Assembly (NCBI RefSeq): GCF_029989365.1 | Contig: NZ_JAPRAQ010000016.1 | Coordinates: forward strand, 1-64,000 | DNA: 64,000 bases | Source: Bradyrhizobium sp. Arg816 | GTDB taxonomy: Bacteria; Pseudomonadota; Alphaproteobacteria; Rhizobiales; Xanthobacteraceae | Direction of reading: 5' to 3' | Shown: piece after piece, positions 17,503 through 25,606 of the stretch | How positions within the stretch are numbered: position 1 is the first letter of the stretch | How the letters are laid out: each line of letters starts with the position of its first letter | The notes under the pieces: model-generated | Seen by the model: the letters and a program-made list of their open reading frames with translations, nothing else | What the model was told of the DNA's origin: nothing | Databases searched by the model: none | Made by a program: the position numbers and the translations under genes

Positions 17503-18936
17503 TCATTGCTGCCGGCCAACGGTTTCACTATCGACCCGCTTGATGGCCGGTGGATTCCACACGCCGGTCAATGCGTCCGACTTTGGCGCATAAAGGCGCA
17601 TGGTGAGGTTGAACGGGCCTTTGGGCGCGGGCAGCCAGTTGGCTTCGCGATCGCCGCCGGGATTGTCATTCTGGAAGTAGAGTGTGAGCGACCCGTCGGC
17701 GTCGCGCTTGAACGGCATCCAGCTGCTCACCGCAAAGCGATTGAGTGGATTGGCAACCTGGAAGCCTTCATCGTCATACAGGGTGATTGACCAGAATGCC
17801 TCGACCGGCGGCACTGCGTCCTTGGCTAAGCGGACGATGTATTTGTTTGCGCCGTCGAGCGGCTTGCCGTTTTCATCGCCAACACTGTTCGGGTAGATCG
17901 CGTCCTCCGGCAGATTCGCGCCGAGTCCAAGCTGGGCGACGATCGCGCGCTTCAAGTAGTAGTTCCCGTAAACGCCCATCGTGTCCGTGTTCATGGACCA
18001 GTGATTTGCGACGCGCGCCAGCGTTGGGATTTTCCATGCCATCAGTTTCTGCGCCTGAGCCGGCGCATCCTCGATCGCTTTCCGTACCGTGGCATCGGCT
18101 TTGGTCATATCGAAGTTCTTGCCCGGTTCGAGCCCTATCCGCGCCATGCGCGCGATGATCGGCTCATCTGTGATGTGTGGCGGGTGGACCTTGGATAGCT
18201 CCGCCGCATAGGCAAAAAACTTATCGCCTGCCATCGTGTCGACTTGCAGCTTCGGCGGCGTCTTGACGTCAACGTTGGGATCGATCGTCTGTGTCACGGC
18301 GACCGGGGGCTTACCCCATCCAGATAGCGGTGTGATCTTGTACCCCTTCTGCACCTCGTGAACCGGAGCATAGTCGGCAGGACCATCGGTCTTGGTGCGC
18401 CCGATGATCCAGACATAAGGCGTCGGCGCGTCGATACGCGCGAAGCCCGCCGGCACGTTTCCGTTCCAGCCCGGCGGCACGACCAGGAAATTCGCTGCCT
18501 TGGTGCCTGTCGTACGCCATCCCGGCGACGCGAACACATCGGTCCACATGTCGAGCATCGGCAGCAGGTAGTAGCGGCCACCGGTATCAGGAACCGAAAC
18601 GACCATGGGTTCGCGGGTCAGGTCGAGCCAAGCGCTCGAATACAGCGTGTCGAAATTGGGCCGCACCACCACCTTCATGTCTGCGGTCGGGTAGGCCTGG
18701 ATATTGTCGAACGTGTTCGGAGGACCGCCTATTGCCGCAGTTTTAGGATCGGAATTGATGAGCTGCTTGCGCGTCAGGTCCATCGTCACGAGCGGATAGA
18801 AGTAAACATACGCCTCCGCAGCGATCGCTTGTGCCTCTTCCGCCGAAATCGATTGGGCGGCGCTCGGGGTCGAGGTTGGCACCATGAAAATCAGACCTGA
18901 CAGGATCGCAGCAAGCGACGACAGTTGCCTTTTCAT
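17503..18936 (-). CDS. Exported DUF1254/DUF1214 family protein
   Basis: A 477-residue protein with a signal peptide (MKRQLSSLAAILSGLIFMV to SAAQS), an N-terminal DUF1254 domain (EAYVYFYPLVTMDLTRKQ, RPNFDTLYSSAWLDL, YYLLPMLDMWTDVFASPG) and a C-terminal DUF1214 domain (FWSITLYDDEGFQVANPLNRFAVSS, LTLYFQNDNPG, WLPAPKGPFNLTMRLYAP). The family is periplasmic and has no firm biochemical role. ATG 18936 is fixed by GGGAGGA about 6 bases upstream. A perfect FNR/FixK-type box lies 150-163 bases upstream, so expression probably rises when oxygen falls. Confidence 0.9.
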   Translation of the reverse strand: MKRQLSSLAAILSGLIFMVPTSTPSAAQSISAEEAQAIAAEAYVYFYPLVTMDLTRKQLINSDPKTAAIGGPPNTFDNIQAYPTADMKVVVRPNFDTLYSSAWLDLTREPMVVSVPDTGGRYYLLPMLDMWTDVFASPGWRTTGTKAANFLVVPPGWNGNVPAGFARIDAPTPYVWIIGRTKTDGPADYAPVHEVQKGYKITPLSGWGKPPVAVTQTIDPNVDVKTPPKLQVDTMAGDKFFAYAAELSKVHPPHITDEPIIARMARIGLEPGKNFDMTKADATVRKAIEDAPAQAQKLMAWKIPTLARVANHWSMNTDTMGVYGNYYLKRAIVAQLGLGANLPEDAIYPNSVGDENGKPLDGANKYIVRLAKDAVPPVEAFWSITLYDDEGFQVANPLNRFAVSSWMPFKRDADGSLTLYFQNDNPGGDREANWLPAPKGPFNLTMRLYAPKSDALTGVWNPPAIKRVDSETVGRQQ

Positions 18937-19290
18937 GAAGGTCCTCCCGAATATCCCTGCACCGGCGACCAATGGTCCCTGGGGATGAAATAGCACCCCG
19001 CTTTGGGGCTTTTCCCCACCTTCCAACTCAGGCAAAGAACGGACGGTGGGTAAGCCAGCTAAGAAGCGAAGCGCCGCGTTCTGGTTTGATTTAGATCAAA
19101 GGACGTCCGCTCTGGGTCCACGGGCGGTATTGCTCTGACCGATCGCGGCGCTCCCGCTTGCCCCTCGGAAGCTGGCACTTGGCGATTGTGAGCCGACGCC
19201 CGAGACCGGCGTGTAGATGACGAGCTTAGCGCCGGATCGTGATTGGCCTGAATGCTTTCCTGTTCAAGAGGCGTCTAGCTCTCACCTCAT
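18937..19290. other. Promoter spacer of the DUF1254 gene
   Basis: This 354-base spacer separates the end of the TolB-TPR gene from the DUF1254 start on the minus strand. It contains a FixK/FNR-type box at 19086-19099 and, beside it at 19102-19120, a degenerate copy of a dispersed repeat. No gene is seen. Confidence 0.5.
19086..19099. promoter_or_regulatory. FNR/FixK-type binding box
   Basis: TTGATTTAGATCAA is a perfect TTGA-N6-TCAA palindrome with fully symmetric TTGAT/ATCAA arms, the recognition pattern of FNR, FnrN and FixK2. It lies about 150 bases upstream of the DUF1254 start codon, in the right orientation to act on that gene only, because the other flank is a gene 3' end. Confidence 0.75.
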
Positions 19291-20796
19291 TCATTGCTCC
19301 CGCACGCCTCCCTTCCTCAGCCCACCGACAATGTCGTCGATCTCACGCCGAAACTGCGGGTTAGTTGAGAATGCATAAACAAGTTGACCGTACGCCTGCA
19401 CGGTGAAGTTTGGTCGAACCTTGTTCAATTCGGCTAACGCCTGCCGGGCCTGCTCCAATTGCCCGGTAGTTCCGTAAGCCGAGACCAAATCTACATAGGC
19501 GTACCAGTACGAGTTGTTCAGATTGACCGAGCGCCTGCATTCCTCAATGGCTTCTCCATATTCGTGCAGATGCAAGTGTGCATGGCAGAGCCAGAAACGC
19601 CAAAGAAAAGCAAAAGGATCTTTGGGACTGAGACGGAGAGCCAACTGGGCCGGGGAGAAGGCTTCGCGCGCCCGCCCGGAGGCGATAAGTGTGATTGCTT
19701 TACTACCGTAGGCAGCTGGATAATTTGGATCAATTTCGAGCGCAGCATCGTATTCAGCCGATGCCTCCTCAGGGTGTCCAAAGAGAAGAATGTTTCCCTT
19801 GATCGCATGAGCCCTCGCGCTTGCCGAGCTTTTGGACAGAACTCTGTCGATGAGGTCGATCGCTTGCTTTTTGTCTTCAACAACGGACGCAGACCATCCG
19901 TTATTCACATCCGCAGCTAAACACTGCGCTTTCCCAACCATGGCCTCAACGTTGTCCGGATCGAGCCGTAGCGCGCTGTCGAACAAGTCCTTTGCTTGAG
20001 CATTTTCTGTCTTCTGCCGCGTCTCATAGAACTTTGCCCAGCCGCGCATACTGAAGTCCATGGCGTCAGGATTGCGTGATCGGTCTGTTTCGCTACGACG
20101 GCTTTCGGCCTGGATCAGTTCAACGTTGAGCGAGCGGGCGAGCCGCACCGTGATCTGGTCCTGCAAGGCCGCGACATTGGTACGATCGCCGTCGAAACGA
20201 TCCGACCAGACGTCGCGCCCGCTCGGAAGATCAGTAAGGGATACGTTGACCCGGACCTGATCCCCGTTGCGCCGCACCGCGCCTTGGACTGCCCAGCGGA
20301 TACCAAGGTCCTTGCCGAGCGCCCTAAAGTCGATCTGCTTGTTCTTGTATGTAAAGGCCGTTCCGCGTCCGATGACGAACGCGCCGGGCATTTGCGCGAG
20401 GTCGGTCGTCAGATCGGTCGCAATGCCATCAGCGAAATAGTCCTGCTCCGGATCGTTATTGAGGTTCGCGAACGGCAGGACGACGAGAGATAACCGGGGA
20501 GCGATGTCGGGCCGTACCGTAGCCTCCATCTGGGTCCTTTGCTTTTCCGGAAAAGCGTCCGTGCGAAGGGTCTTCCACGCATTCCAATACCCGACGAAGC
20601 CCCCCGCGATCGCGCCGACGGCGGCAATCGAGGCAAGCGCCCCGCCGATTAACTGCAATCGTGCCCGCAGGCGCCTCTTTAGATTGCGATCGGACGGCGG
20701 TTTCCCCGGTTGCTCCTTATCGGATGTCGCTTTGTCCGGTTGCTCGTCGGACATCGGTTTGTCCGGTGGGTCGTTGGATACTTCCGAGTTCGTCAC
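19291..20796 (-). CDS. Membrane-anchored TolB-N-domain and TPR protein
   Basis: A 501-residue protein: a charged N-terminal tail (residues 1-40), one membrane helix (about 47-72), a TolB/FlgO-type domain (LSLVVLPFANLNNDPEQDYFADG, WAVQGAVRRNGDQVRVNVSLTD, about 100-230) and TPR repeats from about 265 to the end. The same TolB-TPR block often follows a class III adenylate cyclase domain; here that domain is absent. GTG 20796 is chosen as start because GGGGAGGC lies five bases upstream; an ATG 16 codons earlier has no such site. Residues 11-40 form three 10-residue repeats rich in Pro, Lys, Ser and Asp. Confidence 0.82.
   Translation of the reverse strand: MTNSEVSNDPPDKPMSDEQPDKATSDKEQPGKPPSDRNLKRRLRARLQLIGGALASIAAVGAIAGGFVGYWNAWKTLRTDAFPEKQRTQMEATVRPDIAPRLSLVVLPFANLNNDPEQDYFADGIATDLTTDLAQMPGAFVIGRGTAFTYKNKQIDFRALGKDLGIRWAVQGAVRRNGDQVRVNVSLTDLPSGRDVWSDRFDGDRTNVAALQDQITVRLARSLNVELIQAESRRSETDRSRNPDAMDFSMRGWAKFYETRQKTENAQAKDLFDSALRLDPDNVEAMVGKAQCLAADVNNGWSASVVEDKKQAIDLIDRVLSKSSASARAHAIKGNILLFGHPEEASAEYDAALEIDPNYPAAYGSKAITLIASGRAREAFSPAQLALRLSPKDPFAFLWRFWLCHAHLHLHEYGEAIEECRRSVNLNNSYWYAYVDLVSAYGTTGQLEQARQALAELNKVRPNFTVQAYGQLVYAFSTNPQFRREIDDIVGGLRKGGVREQ
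20677..20766. repeat. Three 30-base in-frame tandem repeats in the TolB-TPR gene
   Basis: Codons 11-40 hold three imperfect 30-base units, encoding PPDKPMSDEQ, PDKATSDKEQ and PGKPPSDRNL. They extend the cytoplasmic tail ahead of the membrane helix and could vary in number between strains. Confidence 0.6.
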
Positions 20797-21057
20797 CGTT
20801 GCCTCCCCGCAGGGGCCAAACGCCCGGATTCCGAAGAGTAGCAAATCTTCGCGTCTTCGTTTTGGTCAGGGTTGCAGACTAAGTTTACCTCCGCTCAGGT
20901 TGTTGCTTGGCAAGCGACGGTTCTTCCGCTTGCGAAGCCTGAACCTGGATCACGCCACTGAAGACGAACCTTCATCGAGATTGAACCGGAGGTTCGCTCC
21001 TCAAACGTCGCTCGATACATGCCTCTTGGACAGTTTACACAGCTATGGAGGTAGCCC

Positions 21058-21357
21058 ATGCCGATCGTTCAATTTACTCGCTTCAAGACCGACAAGGTCG
21101 AGGAAACGGTCCAGATCATCAGGCAGGCGAAGAAGATCTTTGAAAAACACGGTGCCGAATTTCTTCGGCTCTCCCGTTTCCACACCGGTCCCTGGGCAGG
21201 AGAGTTGCTGGTTACGACGCGCTACTCCAGTTGGGAAGTTTACGGCAAGGTGCAGGAGGCCGTTTCAAAGGACCCGGAGTTTGCGCAGGTGCAGGCTGAA
21301 GGAATGAAGATTGCCGAACTACAGGGCCGTAACATCGCCGTCAGCATCGATCTCTAG
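21058..21357 (+). CDS. Small NIPSNAP/dimeric alpha-beta-barrel-like protein
   Basis: A 99-residue protein without signal peptide, starting MPIVQFTRFKTDKVEETVQII, with the beta-alpha-beta pattern of small dimeric alpha+beta barrel proteins (monooxygenase-like or NIPSNAP-like, DUF6854 type). Such proteins often bind small ligands. GGAGGT lies seven bases before ATG 21058, a very strong ribosome site. It is a single gene convergent with the MmyB-type regulator. Confidence 0.7.
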   Translation: MPIVQFTRFKTDKVEETVQIIRQAKKIFEKHGAEFLRLSRFHTGPWAGELLVTTRYSSWEVYGKVQEAVSKDPEFAQVQAEGMKIAELQGRNIAVSIDL

Positions 21358-21392
21358 TCGGGGCGCCGCCCCGCAAACCACAATAAGCGCGG

Positions 21393-21419
21393 AGGCCACG
21401 GGACATATGCCGGTGGCCT
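21393..21419. other. Hairpin between convergent genes
   Basis: AGGCCAC and GTGGCCT form a 7-base stem with a 13-base loop in the 90-base convergent spacer. No U-run follows on either strand, so any terminator role is weak. Confidence 0.3.
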
Positions 21420-21447
21420 TCCCGATCTGATTGCAACGTTCTACGCC

Positions 21448-22221
21448 CTAGACTGGCGTGTAGATCACGAGCTTCAGCGCGGGATCGTCATTGGCCTGAA
21501 AACTCGTGTGCTCGAAATGGAGCACGCCCAGAGTCGGATGAGACATCGTCTTGAGGCCCGAGGCGGTGCTGCGGATCTCGTGGGCTTCCCACCATTTGAC
21601 GAATTCCGGGCTGCCCTGCCGCAGCCGTGTCAGCAACTCCGCAAAGGCGGGATCGCCGGCCCAGACGTCGTGGGTGGCGCGAAACATCGCGACCATGCGC
21701 TTGGCGACCTCCGCCCAGCCCGCGCCGTAAGCCTTGCGCGTCTGCTTGTTGGTCATCATCAGGAGCATCGTGTTGCGATCCTCCTCTGGCAACCGGCCGA
21801 ACGCAAAAACCTGCTCGGCGGCGTCGTTCCAGGCCAGCACGTCCCAGCGCCGCCCGGTGATATAGGCCGGATGCGGCAGGCTCTCGATCAGCCGCAGGAT
21901 CGGCAGCGGCACGATCTCGCGCACGAACGCCCGCTTGTCGCCGTCGCGCGCCAGCGCCTTGAGATGCGCATGCTCGGTCTTGCTCAGGCGCAGCGCACGG
22001 GCGAGTGCGTCGACGGTCGTGACCGAGGGGCTGACGGTGCGGCCCTGCTCGAGCCGGATGTACCAGTCGACACCGATGCCGGCGAGCTGGGCGACCTCCT
22101 CGCGGCGCAGGCCCGCGGTGCGCCGGCGGCTGCCCGCGGGAAGACCGACCGTCTTCGGCGTCAGCTTTTCGCGGCGGGACCGCAGGAAGTCGCCGAATTC
22201 GATGCGGCGCGGGTCGGCCAT
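21448..22221 (-). CDS. XRE-family regulator with MmyB-like ligand domain
   Basis: A 257-residue regulator. The N-terminal helix-turn-helix spans about residues 10-80 (FGDFLRSRREKLTP, LRREEVAQLAGIGVDWYIRLEQGR, SVTTVDALARALRLS). The C-terminal half is the MmyB-like domain (YITGRRWDVLAWNDAAEQVF, FRATHDVWAGDP, EFVKWWEAHEIRS, HPTLGVLHFEHTSFQ), thought to bind fatty-acid-like ligands. It diverges from a dehydrogenase gene across 109 bases; such regulators commonly repress the divergent reductase gene. Confidence 0.92.
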   Translation of the reverse strand: MADPRRIEFGDFLRSRREKLTPKTVGLPAGSRRRTAGLRREEVAQLAGIGVDWYIRLEQGRTVSPSVTTVDALARALRLSKTEHAHLKALARDGDKRAFVREIVPLPILRLIESLPHPAYITGRRWDVLAWNDAAEQVFAFGRLPEEDRNTMLLMMTNKQTRKAYGAGWAEVAKRMVAMFRATHDVWAGDPAFAELLTRLRQGSPEFVKWWEAHEIRSTASGLKTMSHPTLGVLHFEHTSFQANDDPALKLVIYTPV

Positions 22222-22251
22222 GACGAGCGTCCTCGATGGAGGGCCTGAAGA

Positions 22252-22270
22252 ATACTAGGATAATACCAGG
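22252..22270. promoter_or_regulatory. Candidate operator between the MmyB-type regulator and the dehydrogenase
   Basis: Two near-identical octamers, ATACTAGG and ATACCAGG, are exactly 11 bases apart (one helical turn), flanked by GGCCT and its complement AGGCC. Position in the divergent spacer suits a regulator site; the second copy overlaps a possible minus-10 element (ATAATA). Confidence 0.4.
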
Positions 22271-22330
22271 CCTTCCTGACCTTTCCAAGACGGCGCATAT
22301 GCCCGTTCACCCGACTTTGAGGTGAACATC

Positions 22331-23410
22331 ATGAAAGCTGCCGTACTCAAATCCTTCGGATCGCCGCTGGTGATCGAGAATGTGCCGGAGCCGGTGCTCG
22401 GCACCGGCGAGGTCATCGTCGACGTCGTCGCCACGCGCGTCCTGTCCTACATGAACGAGGTTTTCAGCGGGATGCGAAACTACGCGCTCGACCTGCCGAT
22501 CATCCCGGGTCCCGGCGGCATCGGCCGGGTGCGCGCGATCGGCCCGGACGCGACCAAGCTCGCCGTTGGCGACTGGGTGTTCTGCGACCCGACGGTGCGT
22601 TCGCGCGATGACATCGTGGCGCCCGATATCGCCCTGCAAGGGCTCACGGCCGCCGGCCCCGGCGGTATGCGCCTGCAACGGCATTTTCGCCACGGCTCCT
22701 ATGCCGAGCGGATGCGCGTGCCGACCGAGAACGTGAAACGGCTTGGCGCGCTCACGTCCGCGGAAGCCTCGCAATGGTGCGCGATGGGGACGGCGCTGGT
22801 GCCCTATGGCGGCTTCCTCGCCGCCAACCTTCAGCCCGGCGAGACCGTGCTGGTGAGCGGCGCCACCGGCAATTTCGGCAGCGCGGCCGTCTCCGTCGCG
22901 CTCGCGATGGGCGCGGCCTGCGTGGTCGCGCCCGGTCGCAACGACAGGATTTTGGCCGACCTCGTCCGCCGCTTCGGCGATCGGGTGAAGCCGGTGAAAC
23001 TCACCGGCAACGAGAGCGACGACTGCGAAAGCATGAAGCGCGCCGCACCGGGGCCGATCGACTGCGTGTTCGACATCATGCCGCCCTCGGTCAGCACGAC
23101 CGTCGTACGCGCGGCGATCATGACGGTGCGCGCTTACGGCCGCGTCGTGCTGATGGGCGGTGTCGGCATGGCGGGCGGCGCCGGCCTCGAGCTGCCCTAC
23201 CCCTGGATCATGCGCAACTGCATCAGCATCCACGGCGTCTGGATGTATCCGCCGGATGCAGCGAGCCGCCTGATCGCGCTGGTGCGCGCCGGACTGTTGC
23301 GGCTGGAGGAGTACGAGACCACGGCCTTCGACCTCGACCATGCCAACGACGCCGTGGCACATGCGGCCGCCAATGGCGGACCGTTCAAATTGACGGTGAT
23401 CAGGCCGTAA
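22331..23410 (+). CDS. Medium-chain dehydrogenase/reductase, zinc-free quinone-oxidoreductase-like
   Basis: A 359-residue MDR protein: N-terminal GroES-like domain (MKAAVLKSFGSPLVIENVPEP, IIPGPGGIGRV) and a Rossmann domain with the cofactor loop SGATGNFGSAAV. The Cys cluster that binds structural zinc in alcohol dehydrogenases is absent, and PGPG stands where zinc enzymes have PGHE, so it is probably an NAD(P)H-dependent quinone or enone reductase. ATG 22331 is preferred (GAGGTGA nearby) over the in-frame GTG at 22322. Divergent from, and likely controlled by, the MmyB-type regulator. Confidence 0.85.
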   Translation: MKAAVLKSFGSPLVIENVPEPVLGTGEVIVDVVATRVLSYMNEVFSGMRNYALDLPIIPGPGGIGRVRAIGPDATKLAVGDWVFCDPTVRSRDDIVAPDIALQGLTAAGPGGMRLQRHFRHGSYAERMRVPTENVKRLGALTSAEASQWCAMGTALVPYGGFLAANLQPGETVLVSGATGNFGSAAVSVALAMGAACVVAPGRNDRILADLVRRFGDRVKPVKLTGNESDDCESMKRAAPGPIDCVFDIMPPSVSTTVVRAAIMTVRAYGRVVLMGGVGMAGGAGLELPYPWIMRNCISIHGVWMYPPDAASRLIALVRAGLLRLEEYETTAFDLDHANDAVAHAAANGGPFKLTVIRP

Positions 23411-23489
23411 CGGCCCCTCCGCTGCGGCGATGCGCCGTCGCAGCCGATAGGCCCGACATGTCAAATGGCTGGAAGGCGTCACCCCGATC

Positions 23490-23511
23490 GTAGCCGGCCA
23501 AGGCCGGCTAC
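23490..23511. other. Perfect hairpin between convergent genes
   Basis: GTAGCCGGCC and GGCCGGCTAC form a 10-base stem with a 2-base AA spacer, between the dehydrogenase stop and the lolD stop. It overlaps the start of a dispersed repeat. It could stop transcription from both sides, but no long U-run follows. Confidence 0.45.
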
Positions 23512-23532
23512 TGTGCATGGGGTTGTTTTCGC
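23508..23532 (-). repeat. 25-base dispersed repeat, copy 1
   Basis: The minus strand reads a 25-base sequence ending CCCCATGCACAGTAG, identical to the plus strand at 39398-39422. I recall the same sequence as common in Bradyrhizobium intergenic regions. Confidence 0.8.
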
Positions 23533-23540
23533 ACTTTTTA

Positions 23541-24245
23541 TTATTCGAGCTCGACGACCTGGCCGTTCGACAGCGACACGCGCCGGTCCATGCGGCCGGC
23601 CAGCTCCATGTTGTGGGTCGCGATCAGCATGGAGACCTTGGTCGCCTTGACCAGCTGCATCAGGGCCTGGAAGACGTGATCGGCCGTGTGCGGATCGAGG
23701 TTGCCGGTCGGCTCGTCCGCGAAGAGCACCCGCGGCGCGTTGGCCACCGCGCGCGCGATGGCGACGCGCTGCTGCTCGCCGCCCGACAGTTCCGCGGGCC
23801 GATGGGTGATGCGGTCGCCGAGGCCGAGATAGCCGAGGATCTCCTTGGCGCGCTTGACGCTCTCCGACTTCTTCAGGCCGCGGATCATCTGCGGCATCAT
23901 CACGTTCTCGAGCGCCGAGAACTCCGGCAGCAGCCGGTGCGACTGGTAGACGAAGCCGATATCGGTGCGGCGAAGCTGGGTACGCTCGATATCGGGCAGC
24001 TGCGAGGTCGGCGCACCATTGACATAGACCTCGCCGGAATCGGGCGCCTCGAGCAGCCCTGCGATGTGCAGCAACGTCGATTTGCCCGAGCCCGACGGCG
24101 CGACCAACGCCACCGATTGCCCGGCCCACAGCGCGAGCTTGGCGTTGTCGAGGATCGTCAGCGGCACCTCGCCCTGCAAGTACTGCCGCTTTATCTCGTG
24201 GAGATAAATGACCGGTACATCTTCCGCCCCCTGCTGGCTCTCCAT
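23541..24245 (-). CDS. lolD: Lipoprotein-releasing ABC transporter ATP-binding protein
   Basis: A 234-residue ABC ATPase that powers release of lipoproteins from the inner membrane. Walker A is APSGSGKST (residues 49-57), Q-loop Gln101, signature LSGGEQQR (153-160) and Walker B VLFADEPT (173-180); the length and the N-terminal IKRQYLQGEVPLTIL fit LolD. ATG 24245 lies eight bases beyond the lolC stop with a GAGGGG ribosome site overlapping that stop, so the pair is co-translated. Confidence 0.94.
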   Translation of the reverse strand: MESQQGAEDVPVIYLHEIKRQYLQGEVPLTILDNAKLALWAGQSVALVAPSGSGKSTLLHIAGLLEAPDSGEVYVNGAPTSQLPDIERTQLRRTDIGFVYQSHRLLPEFSALENVMMPQMIRGLKKSESVKRAKEILGYLGLGDRITHRPAELSGGEQQRVAIARAVANAPRVLFADEPTGNLDPHTADHVFQALMQLVKATKVSMLIATHNMELAGRMDRRVSLSNGQVVELE

Positions 24246-24252
24246 CAGCCCC

Positions 24253-25533
24253 TCACTCGTACCGCAGCGCTTCGACGGGATCGAGGCGCGCGGCGCGCCA
24301 CGACGGGTACAGCGTCGCAAGGAACGACAGCGTCAGCGCCATGATGACGACCGCCGTGGTCTCGCCGACGTCGATCTCGGCGGGCAGCTTCGACAGGAAG
24401 TAGAGCTCCGGCGAGAACAGCTCGGTGCTGGTCAGCCAGGACAGGAATTGCCTGATGGACTCGATGTTGAGACAGATCACGAGGCCGACGAAAAAGCCGA
24501 CCAGGGTACCGACCACGCCGATCGAGGCGCCCGTGATCAGGAAGACGCGCATGATCGAGCCTTGCGAGGCGCCCATCGTGCGCAGGATCGCGATGTCGCT
24601 GCCCTTGTCCTTCACCAGCATGATCAGGCCGGAGACGATGTTGAGCGCGGCCACCAGCACGATCATGGTCAGGATCAGGAACATCACGTTGCGCTCGACC
24701 TGGAGCGCGTTGAAGAAGGTCGAGTTGCGCTGCCGCCAGTCGACCAGGAACACCGGCCGGCCCGCGGCCTCCGTCACCGCCTTGCGGAAGGCGTCGATCT
24801 TGTCGGGGTTGGTGGTGAACACCTCGATCGAGGTGACGTCGTTGCTGCGGTTGAAATAGGCCTGAGCTTCGGCCAGTGGCATGAACACGAAGCCGAGATC
24901 GTATTCGGACATGCCGATCTCGAACACCGCCACGATCTTGTAAGGTTTTATGCGCGGTGTCGTGCCCATCGGGGTGACCGCGCCCTTCGGCGCCACCAGC
25001 GTCACGCTGTCGCCGGCATGCAAGGACAGCTGGTCGGCGAGGCGGCGGCCGATCGCGACCCCCTGCCCGTCGTCAAAACCCTCGAGCGAGCCCTGCTTGA
25101 TGTTCTTGGCGATCGAGGTGAGGTTGTTGAGGTCGTCGGAGCGGATGCCACGCACCAGGACGCCCGAGGCGTTCCACGGCGAGGACGCCAGCGCCTGGCC
25201 GTCGACCACGGGCGCTGCGAGCCGGATGCCCTGGACCTGGCTGAGGCGGTCGGCGACGTCCTTCCAGTCGGTCAGGGGCGATTCCAGCGGCTGCACCAGG
25301 ATGTGGCCGTTGAGGCCCAAAATCTTGTCGAGCAGCTCCTTGCGAAAGCCGTTCATCACCGCCATCACGATGATCAGCGTCGCCACGCCCAGCATGATGC
25401 CGAGGAAGGAGAACCCGGCGATGACCGAGATGAATCCCTCCTTGCGGCGCGCCCGCAGATAGCGCGCCGACAGCATCCACTCGAATGGCGCAAAAGGCGC
25501 GGTTTGCTTGGTCTCGGTCATGGTCTCATCCAT
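24253..25533 (-). CDS. lolC: Lipoprotein-releasing ABC transporter permease, LolC/LolE family
   Basis: A 426-residue permease with one N-terminal membrane helix (FISVIAGFSFLGIMLGVATLIIV), a large periplasmic domain (about 60-280) and three C-terminal helices, as in LolC/LolE. In alphaproteobacteria one permease usually serves both roles. Start set at ATG 25533, second choice ATG 25521; neither has a strong ribosome site. Lies between proS and lolD, all on the minus strand. Confidence 0.92.
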   Translation of the reverse strand: MDETMTETKQTAPFAPFEWMLSARYLRARRKEGFISVIAGFSFLGIMLGVATLIIVMAVMNGFRKELLDKILGLNGHILVQPLESPLTDWKDVADRLSQVQGIRLAAPVVDGQALASSPWNASGVLVRGIRSDDLNNLTSIAKNIKQGSLEGFDDGQGVAIGRRLADQLSLHAGDSVTLVAPKGAVTPMGTTPRIKPYKIVAVFEIGMSEYDLGFVFMPLAEAQAYFNRSNDVTSIEVFTTNPDKIDAFRKAVTEAAGRPVFLVDWRQRNSTFFNALQVERNVMFLILTMIVLVAALNIVSGLIMLVKDKGSDIAILRTMGASQGSIMRVFLITGASIGVVGTLVGFFVGLVICLNIESIRQFLSWLTSTELFSPELYFLSKLPAEIDVGETTAVVIMALTLSFLATLYPSWRAARLDPVEALRYE

Positions 25534-25606
25534 CGCTCGATAATCCCATGATTCGGGGTCAATTGTGGCCGGATTGGCGGCCGCGATATCGCGCGATGAA
25601 CAATAT

